A stretch of DNA of 64,000 bases from Ampelocalamus luodianensis (taxonomy: Eukaryota > Streptophyta > Magnoliopsida > Poales > Poaceae), in the NCBI GenBank assembly GCA_036346255.1, contig CM070639.1, positions 5,466,001 through 5,530,000 on the forward strand. The letters run 5' to 3'. Numbering within the stretch: position 1 is the first letter of the stretch; every line of letters begins with the position of its first letter. Position numbers and translations under genes: made by a program. The notes under the pieces were generated by a model. That model did not search any database, was not told the DNA's origin, and worked only from the letters and a program-made list of their open reading frames with translations. This document shows positions 22,543-33,479 of this stretch, one piece after another.

Positions 22543-22692
22543 TCAAATATAACATATAATTCAATAAGTATAATAGACGGTATTATTCTATCAATTCCAT
22601 TGGTATAGCCAGTATTGTCAAATATAACATATAGTTCAATGAGTATAATAGACGGTATTATTCTATCAATTCCGCTGATATAGCCAGTACTG
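22543..22692. repeat. 75-bp tandem duplication
   Basis: Two copies (22543-22617 and 22618-22692), both beginning TCAAATATAACATAT and ending AGCCAGTA-TG, with a few differences. It lies in AT-rich non-coding sequence with further 'ggtat/taccg' inverted motifs around it. Confidence 0.9.
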
Positions 22693-22892
22693 ATTGGTAT
22701 CAAACCGGTATAGCGGTATCGAGGCTAGTACAGAACGCACGGCTGCTCTGTACCAATTTAGGTAGTGAAATGATATATACTGACTATACCAGCAGGTACA
22801 GGAATGGTACGGATAAGTTTGGTCCGGCTCCCATGCAGTGTGCCCTGCCTATATTGTGTGGAGGACCAACCAGATCTTCTACTATCTGATGA

Positions 22893-22976
22893 TCAGAGCG
22901 CGCTACAGTTGGCGGTCTGGAAGGAGAGCTCGCCGCTGCCGACGTCGTAGAGAAGGTGCATGCTCTGTTGGTTCTC
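22893..22976 (-). pseudogene. 3' fragment of a second nepenthesin-type protease
   Basis: Minus strand reads ENQQSMHLLYDVGSGELSFQ then TANCSAL and a stop (22893-22895). This aligns with the C-terminus of the intact gene at 1604-2902 (QNMHLLYDLGRGQLSF...), with clear nucleotide similarity for about 85 bp and none further upstream. It is a remnant of a duplicated gene. Confidence 0.88.
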
Positions 22977-23280
22977 AGCCCAGGTCTGCACTCAGATTTC
23001 CCAAGTACTGTAGCAATTCCAGCAAGTTTCAGAAAACAAGCAAGAACAGAGTATGTTTTTGGGGGGCAATTTTCTCCTCTATTATCTTCTCAATATAAAG
23101 TATACAAATTACAGAAAATATGGTAGGTTCTAGTTGCTTAAGGAATGCATAAAATCAGAATCGTGTCAATCAATGATTCTACCATTGCCATTTCTCCTTC
23201 TGTTGTCATTTCTCCTTGTGTTTTCATAGCAAAATCAGGAGCTTGGGGCCACTTCAGGATTAAGTCCAACATACTCCTCC

Positions 23281-23664
23281 CTAATCCTGACATGGCCCAA
23301 GATCGCGAACACCAAGTAGGTGCCGCATTGTTGCCAGCTTCGCCGCCGGCAATGCCTTCGTCAGTGCATCAGCTCGCTGCTCATCTGTGCAGACGAACTC
23401 CACAACGATCTGTCCTCCCTCGACGCATTCACGTATAAAACGGAACCTCGTGTCGATATGCTTGCTACGTCCATGAAATACGGGATTCTTCATTAGTGCG
23501 ATCGCGGACTTATTATCAACAAACAATTTTACCACGCTATTCTTCTTCCCGGTTAGCTCGCCCACTAAGCTTCTGAGCCACAACGCTTGGCATGCCGCCG
23601 CTGTTGCCGCCATGAACTCGGCTTCACATGATGATAGGAGATAGTCATACTCGTTACCCCACAT
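23281..23664 (-). pseudogene. copia RNase H
   Basis: About 127 codons with the copia RNase H landmarks LSSCEAEFMAATAAACQALW, LFVDNKSAIALMKNPVFHGR, SKHIDTRFRFIRECVEGG and ADALTKAL. It ends in a proper stop. The upstream end is broken at LSSCEAE, where foreign sequence starts. Confidence 0.92.
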
Positions 23665-23999
23665 GATTCCTTAGTCATGTAATTGAGCGACCGTCACAGT
23701 AACCTTTCAAAATATCTCGCCCCTTCTATCATCTCACCTATATGGGGTTACGCCCATATGTTGGTGCAGGATGTCACCTCCTACGTTTTGTCGTAGAAGG
23801 CACTTCACCATCGGTGTCAAATTCAACCGTGATCAAGCTCACGTTTGCACCCCTTTATTGTTCCTTTCGTGAGACTGACTTTCAAGGTTTAATAAATCTA
23901 CTAAGTCAAGTTGCAGTTTGCAGACTTGTGGTTGTACTTGTTTTACACAGGAGGTCATGACAAGATTAAGTCCTTAGGGTTGTTTAGGCGGATCGTTTC

Positions 24000-25403
24000 A
24001 CGCATCAACATTCTTTGGGCTTCATTAGCACCCATCAACATAATATCCATCACATTGTCCGTCCAGACAGTAACAACAAGTTTTTAGGGTTTTTGAGGAG
24101 TAAAATACATTAACTCGAACATCTCAGTCATTTGCCCACAATGACTACCCAAACCATTTTTATGTTTTAAAGAGATGATGATTGGGACATTTTAATGTCC
24201 CGGTACTTAAGCAAGACTAGCATGTCGCTTAAGTACAACCTATAGCTAGTATTATCATATAGTTACTAGGGTGACAAAGGTTAAGGAATTCAAGTTGTCA
24301 AGGATGGCATAAAAATTAATTAATCATCAAATAGGTATTTAACTACCTTAAGCTTTAACAAACATTTGATTAAAGAATTAAAGCATGCAATTTGTTATTT
24401 TAAAAGAATATAATTTGCATAAAATGTAGGCTCAATATGATCAAAGTATTGACTCACCTGGGATATAGGCAAGAGGATCTCGATAGTCTTGGGCTTGATC
24501 AACTTGGGGATCTCCAGCGTCTTCAAATCCTAGTCGGACGAACGTACCGGAAAAAGGCACAGACAAATAAAAAGAGCAAATAAATACAAATGAACAACAA
24601 ATAAACTCCAAATTGAACAAGACCTATGCCATTAGCAAGATCTTGAATTAACAAATTTTTAGAAATTTATTTTATAATTTTTGGAGCTATAACGGGGGAG
24701 ATACTAATTTTTAAAGCCTCACATTTGAATTAAAATAGAAAAAGGAAAATAAAATCAACAAAAAAATGAAAAACCGGCGCGGCCCACGGCTGAAAATTGA
24801 CCCGGCCCAAGGCCTCGGGCCAAAAACACGTGCGCGGTGTAGGCGCGGCCCACGGGCGGCGGCCTAAAGAAGCGGCTCGGCTGAGGTGAGGAGGGAGGTG
24901 AGGGCTCGGGGCGGCGCGCACGGGAAGGAGTGGGAGCTCGGGGCGGTGGGGAAAAGTGGCGGCGACGGCAACGACGACTGCGACGATGGGGAGCGGAAGA
25001 CACGGGAGCTCGGGGGCGAGGCTCACCGACGGTGGCGACGGGGAGGCGCGGGAGGTAAGTCCTCTTCTTTCTTGCTCTTCTTCCTCGCTTCTTCTTTGCT
25101 TGGGGATGGAAAAGGGGGGAAGGAGAGGAAGGGGAGGCGCCGAGTTTTAAAGCCGAGGGGAGGAGCGGGGAGAAGGGGGGTCTGGGCGAGCGAGTAGGCG
25201 GCGGCGCGGAGAGGGGGGACGGGGACCGGCTGAAACGGCGGGCGTGGGTCGACGGAGGCACGGCACGCGAAGGGGGAAGATGACGGGCGTGCGGCGCGGG
25301 GGCGACACGACATGGGCGCGGCGGGCACGGGCGGTGGGGCAGCGCACGCGCGAGGAGGGGTCGGGGGAAGAACCAAGGAGGAAAGAAAAAAAATGGTGTT
25401 ACA
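24000..25403 (-). repeat. probable gypsy (Tekay-like) LTR fragment
   Basis: The minus strand begins TGTAACACC at 25403, runs through a GC-rich exon-like part with a TTTAAAA box (about 25143-25149), then AT-rich text and a splice-donor-like CAGGTGAGTCA at about 24450-24460. This layout is that of the long LTRs of some grass gypsy elements. The 3' boundary is not resolved. It separates the copia linker from the copia RNase H, so it inserted into that element. The long GC-rich open frames at 24755-25447 belong to this LTR and are not taken as genes. Confidence 0.5.
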
Positions 25404-25528
25404 ATTGATGTGTGATGACGGCTCAACGTCAGCAGCAGAGGTTCCAAAATCAGCTATATATGCATGGTTCCATATGTTCTTTGCTTAGGACGACAAATAT
25501 TATCACGTAGCCTTGTGCGCATCTCATG

Positions 25529-25723
25529 CTATCGCAGCTGGTCTGCTGATTGCACCTGTTCGTCAATTGCAGGAACAGAATCAGAAGAAGTTGGTTGCAC
25601 CTCTGGTGTTAGTCTATCAAAGCTACTAGAAATACTACTGCCATTAGAAGGTTGTTGAGTAGGTATCGGCAAGATGGATTGAGTTGGCACAGGAAGGAAA
25701 TTGAAGGAAATTTTTAAGAACAT
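25529..25723 (-). pseudogene. copia polyprotein linker
   Basis: Ser/Pro/Gln-rich frame (PTQSILPIPTQQPSNGSSIS...) like the spacer between integrase and RT in copia polyproteins. Assigned mainly from its collinear position. Confidence 0.45.
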
Positions 25724-25895
25724 GAGATTCTTGAAATATGAGGTATGTGAAGGAAATTTTTAAGAGCTAGAGAATTGGCAGTAGTAATAATAGAGCAATG
25801 ACCAACATAAGAGATGTGCAAACCTGCTCCATTGCCAACCTGAACTTGATCTCCACCGCGGTACTTCTCTCGTGTTGTGAGACGATCAAGATCAC
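25724..25895 (-). pseudogene. copia protease / pre-integrase region
   Basis: Minus strand reads DLDRLTTREKYRGGDQVQVG, NGAGLHISYVGHCSI and then LALKNFLHIPHIS, the copia block that follows the protease active site. The catalytic DTGA segment itself is missing just upstream. Confidence 0.75.
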
Positions 25896-26095
25896 TTAGT
25901 ACAAGGACATCATAGACACCACTTGAGCAAAGTGCTCATCATCAACTTGATATGAGTCATCAAAGCGATGATAGCACTTAGCAGCGGTGTGATTGTTCAT
26001 GCCACAAATCTGACATGTGGGACGTGAACCACGCCCTCCTTGACCACCGGAGTTGTTGCTGTAGCCACCCCGGTTTTGAGAGTTGTTGCTGTAAC

Positions 26096-26360
26096 TGGAC
26101 CTATTCAAACACTGGGCCGGACCTAAAAAGGCCGGTCTCGAACGAGCAGACCCGAGCCCAACCCGAAAAACGCAAATTTCATTTTAAAATATTATTTTAG
26201 TTCTTTTTGGGATAAAAATTAATATTTAATTCATTTTGAGAATAAAAAAATTATTATTTTAATTGCATTTCATCGGGCTTTCGGACCAGAATTCAAGTCC
26301 TGAGCCCGGCCTGAACCGAGCTAGACTTGGGCCGGGCCGAGCTAGCCATGAACAGGTCTA
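26096..26360. mobile_element. hAT-type MITE, copy A (265 bp)
   Basis: Ends TGGACCTATTCAA and (inverted) TAGACCTGTTCATGG; GC-rich 'gggccgg' arms enclose an AT-rich core. Flanking 8-mers GCTGTAAC and GTTGTAGC match at 6 of 8, a decayed target duplication. It lies inside copia gag, opposite in orientation to copy B. Confidence 0.8.
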
Positions 26361-26769
26361 GTTGTAGCCACCCCAGTTTTGATTGCCACGGCCACGGCCG
26401 CGGCCTCTTCCTCCTTGATTGCCTCATTGACTATTGTTGGTGTAGCTCCCTCGTCCTTGGTTGTGCCCAGTGAAGTTGGCCGAGGATCCAGACACGCCAA
26501 GTTGCAGATCGATGATGTTCTGCTCCACCCGATGCTCATAGCTCAAGAGATAAGCATACACATCATCTATGGTTAAACCCTCTGGCCGAGCGGTGAGAGA
26601 CATAACCAGCGAATCGTAGTCTGGGCCAAGACCTGAAAGCACATATGAGATAATCTCATCTTCTCTCAATGGCATACCTATGGCAGCCAAGGTGTCCGCA
26701 AGATTCTTCATTTGTCGCCTCTTGTACAGTCGTCATGGTCATGACATGCACCAGGTACTCTTCTAAGAA

Positions 26770-26972
26770 TAGACCTGTTCACATGCGGCCCGGTCCGAGC
26801 CCGGGCCAGGCTCGGGATTTGAATCCCGACCCAAAAGCCCGATGAAATGGAATTGAAATAATATTTTTAATGAAAATATATTTTTCGGGTCAAGCCTGTC
26901 GCTGCCCATTCGAGACCGAGCTTTTCAAGCACAGCCTGAAGCCCGGCCTGATCCAGCGTTTGAACAGGTTTA
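26770..26972. mobile_element. hAT-type MITE, copy B (203 bp)
   Basis: Starts TAGACCTGTTCACATG and ends TTGAACAGGTTTA. Flanks TCTAAGAA / TCTAAGAG match at 7 of 8. Same family as copy A by its ends and GC-rich arms, in the opposite orientation. Confidence 0.83.
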
Positions 26973-27315
26973 TCTAAGAGTGCCGAGAAGAAGATGGCGC
27001 TGAGAACCACTTGATCCTGGTGAAATCAGGTCAGGTAGACTGGATTAGAAACTTGAGTCGCTCCTGACTCTGCTGTCTGCGAGATCATCCTTGCCGGGTA
27101 CTCTGTGGTACCATCAATGTACCCAAGATGGTGATAGCTTCTCAAATACAAAAGAAATTGCGCCCTCCATAGCAAGTAGTTGTCTCGGCCTAACTTGATG
27201 TTGATTGGATGGACCACCAGCATGGAAGGAGGAATAGAACCAGATGAGATTGAAGTGCTAGCAGAGAGGGTAGCGGAAGAAAGAGATGGCGAAGTCGACA
27301 TTGTATCTTTTCACA

Positions 27316-27324
27316 CTGATACCA
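27316..27324 (-). other. copia primer binding site
   Basis: Minus strand TGGTATCAG directly after the LTR end CTACA; start of the initiator-tRNA complement. Confidence 0.75.
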
Positions 27325-28372
27325 TGTAGAAAATATTGGCCGCAATGAACCTGCGTGGTTCTTCTCTGTAATTATAGAAAAGCAAGAGTTACAGATTACA
27401 ATCATCAACCGAGTTATCTCGTGTTTAAACAGGAGAAGCAGCACCGTGTCATATCTCTATACATGACCGATGTTAGAAATTGGCCCATATGAGTGAGACT
27501 CGTTTTCTATAATTCTAAAGTATTTATGGGTTAGTACCATATTGCTAAGGCAAAGTGGAGGTGACCAACATATAAGGTGAAGTCCTTGCCACTCCTTGAA
27601 ACATATAACACATGGATGAGGATGGCATGAGGAGGGCTCTGGCTAAACACACACACGCACGCACGCACGCGCGCGCGTTCGCGTATTTTCGCGTGAAAAA
27701 TCGTGTGACTTGTGACGTGCGACGTTTAAATCTGAGGTTTTATTGGGTGATGATGACAGGCAGTTACCAGTGGGTAAATGGCTGGTTAAGTGTCGATTAC
27801 GATGGGTAAATGGTCATTAATCTGTCGATTACGATGCAGAGCGTCGATTGCATAGCATGTAGAAGAATAGCCTCTATTCCTTCTTCCTTCTAATCTGTGC
27901 TGTTGTACTGCGCCGTCTGAACCTTGCCGACTCTTCTTCTCGGCGTGCACCGTGAAGAAGAGAAGCGGTATCTCCGAACCGTTCTTTTAGTGAAGACACG
28001 CGCGGGCGGCAATAAGGTTTCGGCAGCGCATTCTGCGCGACCGCTTCTTTACCTTCGACATCTACGTTTACGCTTGCATCAAGTCTGCGCTGCTTCCTGC
28101 TCTTCATCAGACCTATCTGTAAGTCTACTATGTGATTGATAGACTTGTTTACATCTTAGTTCTCATATATTGTGAAGTACAATGAGTTGTCTGCTATCAG
28201 TACTGTTTTATGCATCATTAGTGTTTTGCAATATTTGTCTTCTAATAAAATCTGGAATTAAAATATTACCCTTATTTTCAACAACCGACACCAGACGCGC
28301 TACAGGACTCCTCAAGCTAACCAACTCTATCTTAGCTAGTTGAGGATATGAACCAGAACTATATCTCTAACA
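27325..28372 (-). repeat. 5' LTR of the copia element (about 230 bp plus insert)
   Basis: Minus strand begins TGTTAGAGATATAG at 28372 and ends TTTTCTACA at 27325 next to the PBS. The solo LTR and its duplicated 5-mer account for 818 bp, leaving an original LTR of about 230 bp. Confidence 0.65.
27471..28283 (+). repeat. 813-bp solo LTR
   Basis: Begins TGTTAGAAATTGGCCC and ends TTTTCAACA, flanked on both sides by ACCGA (27466-27470 and 28284-28288), an exact 5-bp target duplication. No internal region or PBS lies within, so it is a solo LTR left by recombination. An alternating (AC/GC)n stretch lies at 27649-27678. Confidence 0.88.
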
Positions 28373-28544
28373 CTATGCACTGTTGCAGCACGTACGCAGC
28401 ATTGGAAATTTATTCAGAGATCAAACGAGGGAAGGAAGCAATGCAGATGGAGAACTCAACTCCAGACAAACGTTCATCAGATTTCCCATCGATTGAGAGA
28501 CGGCTACATCCGAGAGATGCAACCGTAGCTACGGCCGATGAAGC

Positions 28545-28902
28545 CCCCGATGGCCTCGACGAGCTCGCCGATGCGCTCTGTCAGCCAATTCGAAGATTCG
28601 GCCGATCGGAAGAAAAAACTCACGCTCGGCAGAACGTTCGGCAGAACCTCTCGGCAGAACGCACACGCTGAAAGCCGATGAAGCGCTCACGCGAACTCAG
28701 TGGAAACTCTAGAACACACGCGTACGCTGAAAGAACCACACGCAAGCGCTGGAACCTCAGAACGCAAGAAGCGGCAGAAAGATTTTTTGGTGTTGCATGC
28801 ACGGCAGCGTTTTCTGGTTTTCTTTCCTCTATTGCTTGCTAAAACTGGTTATAATATGTGTCTTTTTATTTAGATATGACATATACACAAAGATTACTAA
28901 CA
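28545..28902 (-). repeat. direct-repeat arm 1 (probable copia 3' LTR)
   Basis: Near-identical to arm 2 (29399-29638 continued at 34136-34238): both share CCCCCGATGGCCTCGACGAG at one end and the minus-strand start T(G/A)TTAGTAATC at the other. The arms flank a minus-strand copia RNase H remnant, as LTRs would. Outer boundaries are not resolved. Confidence 0.6.
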
Positions 28903-28926
28903 AATCATTATCTAATCTTTGTGCAC

Positions 28927-29285
28927 TTACTTGATCTCGACTATGCCAATCATTGAACGTACTTCCTGGAACTTGACGCGACTAAGTTCCTTAGTCAAGA
29001 TGTCTGTGAGCTGTTCTCTAGTGCTAATGTACTCCACCTCAATTTTGCCGTTCTCGACACACTTCCAAAGAAAATGATACCGAGTGTCAATGTGTGCTTG
29101 CTTCAGTAATGAAAGACCGGATTCTTGCTAAGAGAGATAGCGGACTTATTGTCCGTCTTGAGCACAAAGCTACCGGCTTCTTCGTTCTTCAGCTCACCAA
29201 GTAGGCAGACAAGCCAAATTCCTAGAAATACCACCATTGTCGCAGCAATGTACTCGGCCTCGCAAGAGGACAGTACCACGACCTT
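28927..29285 (-). pseudogene. second copia RNase H
   Basis: Minus strand reads VVVLSSCEAEYIAATMVVFL, KTDNKSAISLSKNPVF, then after a stop and frame change HIDTRYHFLWKCVENGKIEV with ILTKEL, and a stop at 28927-28929. It is the only coding remnant between the two direct-repeat arms, so the rest of this copia element was deleted. Confidence 0.88.
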
Positions 29286-29398
29286 TGTTTTTAGGCGTCG
29301 GTGGCAAGATCGCTCAAGAAGAAAAGCGATTACGCGGTGGTGCTCTTACGGTCGTCGATGCCACCGCCCATGTTGCACTATAGCCAACCAGCCGTGAC

Positions 29399-29638
29399 TC
29401 CCCCGATGGCCTCGACGAGCTCGGCGATGCACAATATCAACCAATCCGAAGAAGAAACTCATGCTCGGAACGTTCGGCAGAACCTCTCGGCAGAACGCAC
29501 ACGCTAGAAGCTGATGAAGCACTCATGTGAACTCACTGGAAACTCTAGAACACACGCATACACTGAAAGAACCACACGCACGTGCTGGAACCTCAAAACG
29601 CAAGAAGAAAGACTTTTTTGGTCTTGCATGCACGGCAG
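29399..29638 (-). repeat. direct-repeat arm 2, first part (probable copia 5' LTR)
   Basis: Matches 28545-28800. It is interrupted at CACGGCAG by the hAT element and resumes at 34136. Confidence 0.6.
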
Positions 29639-30026
29639 CAGGGGCGGACCCAAGACTAAATATTAGGTAGGGCAAGAATTGCAAACCTTGATCAAAGGGG
29701 ATTATCCAAAACCAAAAAAATCCATAAACAAACTATATTGTAATCGCAGTAATATGAGTATATGATACTAAATAGAATCAACAACTACAATTCGCATGCG
29801 AACATGTGAAGATAGATGTACGACATAAAAAATACCTTACAAATAAAGCTTACTCAACAATTTGCCACCAAGTCATCGAACATAATAGTTTGAACAAAAT
29901 ATAAGACATGAAAGAAACAACCTATCAAAAAGAGAATGATTAGTATTTAGTAGTGTTACAATTAATTGATAATAAATCATGAAAGATGTAGAAGAAATGA
30001 AAGTCAAAATACACACCACTAAAGAA

Positions 30027-33000
30027 CTAATTGCGTCTAGGAGAACGAGGCATTTTCATCCTACGAGATTTCATGCCTTGAAACCGTTTCTTGATTCTAT
30101 CCCGATCAAGTCCTTTGAATATCTCTCGTTCAATATAGCACACCATCAAGTCATTAAGCCAATCATTTGATATCTTATTGCGCAAATCGGTCTTGATAAT
30201 ATTCATAGCCGAAAAGACTCTTTCAACTGATGTTGTTGCCACCGGTAGTAGCAATGCTAACTCCATGAGATGGTAAACCAATGGAAATACAATATGTCTT
30301 TCAGTTTCGATCATCTTCACTGCCAGACTTCCAAGATCATGACAAACAATAAAATCATCAACTCTTCGCACATGAAGAATAAAGGTTTCAAGTTGATCCT
30401 TTATAGTCGCACGATCAGCGATGGAGAAATCTTTATCATAGATCTCCGCTAGTCGAGCAATCTTATCCAAATCGAACTTAGAGAAGGAATCTCTTGGATC
30501 AAGACAAGAAAAGCATACAAACAACTCTGAAGATAACTCATTGAAGCGATGGTCCATCTCTGTGGTAATAGCATCAATAGCAGTAAAGAAGGTATCAACA
30601 CGATAATGATGGTCTTGAGTGACTGTTATCCCATCACACCTTGATCGGCCTCATCTTGGTATCGCTTCATCCATATTTGGTATCGGAATCTTATTTGCAT
30701 CACAAAATGTTTTGACTTCTCCAAATAATGGCTCCCAACCATGGTTCCTTAAGTTAATCAAACGTGCTTTAACATCAATAAGCAAAGACATGACCTGGAC
30801 AATGTTTTGATCCTTCCTTTGCAAAATAAGAGATAACTCATTTGTAATACGAAACAATTTCAACATCATCTTCAAAATGAACACAAAGTTAAAGCTCTCC
30901 ATTATATGCAACAAACTCTTTGCCTTAGATGGATTACACCCATCTTCATGCACAAGGCCTAGCACGATTGTCCTTGCATCCCACATTGACTCAATCTCAC
31001 GGAGTAAGGTTGCATAATGAGACCCACCCCATCTAGTATCTCAGTCGACCAAGCTAGTTTCTTAGAGAGTTCAGACCCTTCCTCAAATCTCTGTTACAGA
31101 GAATCAATTTTCCTCCACCATTCATCAAAGGATTGGTGAAGAGGTTGCGGGCAAGTGATGCCAAACCAAAACGCGACAGGAGGGAGAACCAAAGTCTCTT
31201 GAGAATACACACCCACCGTAGATGTTGAATATTTTCCTCTTGTTGATCACATAGGAGACATCGATCGGATAAGGAGACCCTCTTAGCCAATCATCAGTTG
31301 TCCAAAGATCTATTGTGAGCTACTAGCCACATAAAAATTTACATTTGGGGCGCCCAAGATTTCATTCTCTCATAAGGATCGAAAGGACGGCTCCCGGAAT
31401 AAGGCATCATAGGCACTCTTTGCGTTATAATTACAGAAGAGGAGAGCCTCCAAATGAATTTATCGGGTATATTCTCATTTAATTCCACACCATTCAAGAT
31501 ATCCCAAAGGTTTAGGTATGAAACGCAAATTCGAACCGATCTCGCCTTGTATATCCTCTATAGGTGGAGGAAAAGGGCCACATCATCGGCATAAAAGAGA
31601 TTCTTGGATTGATGCTTCCAAATCTCCATGACCAGAAAAAACATAGGGAAAGAGGGTCACCTGCCAATCACTCTCCAACTTACCCCTCTTCCAAAAATGT
31701 TTTGGCGATGCTTATCAAGCAATACATCATTTCTCTTGCAAGATGCACTAGTGGTGGTCACAATTAAATTCGCATAGTCGAAGAAATCATGAATAGAAGA
31801 GCAACTACTTGTGACAGCAACAATTACCAATTGTAATTGGTGAGCAAAACAATGGACATAGAAAGCATGTGGATTCTCATCACGAATCTGTTTTTGCATG
31901 CTGTTGAATTCACCTCTCATATTTGAAGCTCCATCATACCCCGGCCCTCGTAGTCTAGCAATAAGTAAACCATGCCTACCAAGCATCCCAACCAATGCTC
32001 TCTTCAATGCATCTGATGTTACCTCTGTAACATGTTGGAGACCCAAAAATCTTTCCATAACCTTTCCTTTGTTGTTCACAAACCTGCAGGACAAATGATA
32101 AATTTATTGAGTAGAATAATAGAAACTTTTAAAAAAATGATAGAACATATAATCAATTACTAACCTCACAATCACGACCATTTGCTCTTTGATAGATATA
32201 TCACGAGATTCATCAATAAGAATGGAGAAAAGACTATCCCCAATCTCTTCCTTTATCACTTTGGTGACCTCTTGCGCACAGCATTTTGCAAGTTGCTTTT
32301 GAATCTTTGGGCAAGTCATGTGGACAGTTACAGGACATAGCTCATCAAATGCAAGCCTCACTTCCTCCTTCCTTTCTTTGTACCAATCAACCATCTCTAG
32401 AAAATTGCCCTTGTTTAATAACGAAGAAGATTCGTTGTGCCCACGAAATGAATGACCTTGCATTAGGAGAAAACTTGCGCAATCCAAAGATGTCGTCACA
32501 CGAGTTTCATATTTCATTTCTGCATCCTTGCTATAAGTAACCACCTTATGTGACACACTACTCCTTTGATTCTTAAAATCATCACATGATTTCCTTGTAT
32601 TATTGTGAACACTACTAACCCCACCAACATGATCGCCATATGTTTTGTATTGATTTTTCCAATTGTTATATCCTATTTTGATGAAGACATCATGACCAAA
32701 TTGTTCATGAAAAGGTTGTTGCTTAAAAAGAAAGCAATAAAAACAATATACCGCATCTTTCTCCACACTATATTCCAACCAATCGTACTTATTAAACCAT
32801 AATTCACCAAAGCCCCTAAGGTTTTTTCCATATGTTTTGCGAGGATAATTATGACCAATAGGTTGAGTAGGACCCTTCAATAAAAAAGCCATCCTTACTT
32901 GATCTCTAATGTCGGGATGAAAATCCTCAATTGGTATGCGAAGTCCTGGATCAGCAATGATGTGATCTGGGTTAAATTCCTTAATACCTTCATCCACTTG

Positions 33001-33154
33001 TTATGGTTGTCGTGGTTGTGCAATCTCTTGTTCTTGTGGTTGTTGTTGTGCAATCTCTTGGAGGTGGTCTAATTGTTGAGATTGTGCCTGTGGGTATTCC
33101 GCTTGCTCTAGTACTTGTGCTCGACACTTTGTTAAAATATCTCTTCAAATCCAT
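30027..33154 (-). pseudogene. hAT transposase (TTF zinc finger, DUF4371, hAT C-terminal dimerisation)
   Basis: Minus-strand order: ATG at 33154 (MDLKRYFNKVS); a Gln-rich linker with a frame change and a stop; 32997-32104 with the TTF-finger block LEYSVEKDAVYCFYCFLF and DSLFSILIDESRDISIKEQM; 32094-31657 with GPGYDGASNMRGEFNSMQ and VHCFAHQLQLVIVAV. The LINE insert follows, then DTRWGGSHYATLLREIESMW (about 31045-30980), 30986-30651, and 30557-30027. The last has the dimerisation signature LLLPVATTSVERVFSAMNII. The general order matches plant TTF-type hAT proteins. Frame changes near 33050, 32100 and 30600 plus the insertion make it non-functional. Confidence 0.9.
31060..31690 (-). mobile_element. 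LINE fragment nested in the hAT transposase
   Basis: Minus strand holds a short RT piece with the catalytic NLFYADDVALF (YADD at 31582-31593). It jumps directly to the zf-RVT part of ORF2: RCLLCDQQEENIQHLRWVCI and RLWFSLLSRFGLASL at 31290-31054, with the linker SWAPQM..FMWLVAHNRS between. Much of RT between these parts is missing. The hAT frame resumes on both sides, so this piece was inserted. Exact edges are uncertain by some tens of bases. Confidence 0.8.
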
Positions 33155-33479
33155 TTCTACCAAATAAAACAAGTACCAAACAACAACATATTTCAATACT
33201 CAATTTGATTACAACATGTGAATGACAGCAATTATCACGTAGATACTTACTGGAGCTTTTCCCCCAAATCTTATTGTTGCCTTGCTTGCTCATCTTGACT
33301 TCACACAAATTCACACAATCACTGAGACACTAAATCACACAATATTCAACAATCAACACCAATTCACACAATGAATCACACAATGTCACAATGTTCAACA
33401 ACAATTCACACAATCACATAATCTTAACTCGTCATTTACTCACCTTGACCTCACACAGTCACACTGATACACTCACTGT

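Larger units (their letters stand above)
25896..27301 (-). pseudogene. copia gag, split by two MITEs
   Basis: Start at 27301 (MSTSPSLSSA...) with the gag N-terminal block NIKLGRDNYLLWRAQFLLYL. The middle part (26711-26424) has LADTLAAIGMPLREDEIISY and VLSGLGPDYDSLVMSLTARP. The C-terminal part (26108-25896) has Asn/Gly-rich repeats and a zinc knuckle CQICGMNNHTAAKC (C-x2-C-x4-H-x4-C). MITE insertions at 26096-26360 and 26770-26972 interrupt it. Confidence 0.9.
23281..28372 (-). mobile_element. Ty1/copia element, 5' LTR to RNase H, heavily interrupted
   Basis: Read on the minus strand: 5' LTR (28372-27325, itself containing a solo LTR), PBS (27324-27316), gag (27301-25896, with two MITEs), protease region, the linker between integrase and RT, a foreign gypsy-type LTR, then RNase H (23664-23281). 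Integrase and most of RT are gone and no 3' LTR was recognised. All coding pieces are collinear and in one orientation, so one original element is the simplest reading. Confidence 0.75.

Noticed and set aside
22518..22703. Repetitive minus-strand frame with IIPSIILIELYVIFD repeats
   Set aside because: Product of the 75-bp tandem duplication (a multiple of three), in AT-rich non-coding sequence.
24755..25447. 230-codon Pro/Arg-rich frame
   Set aside because: Lies in a gypsy-type LTR GC-rich region; overlapping frames on both strands and no domain.
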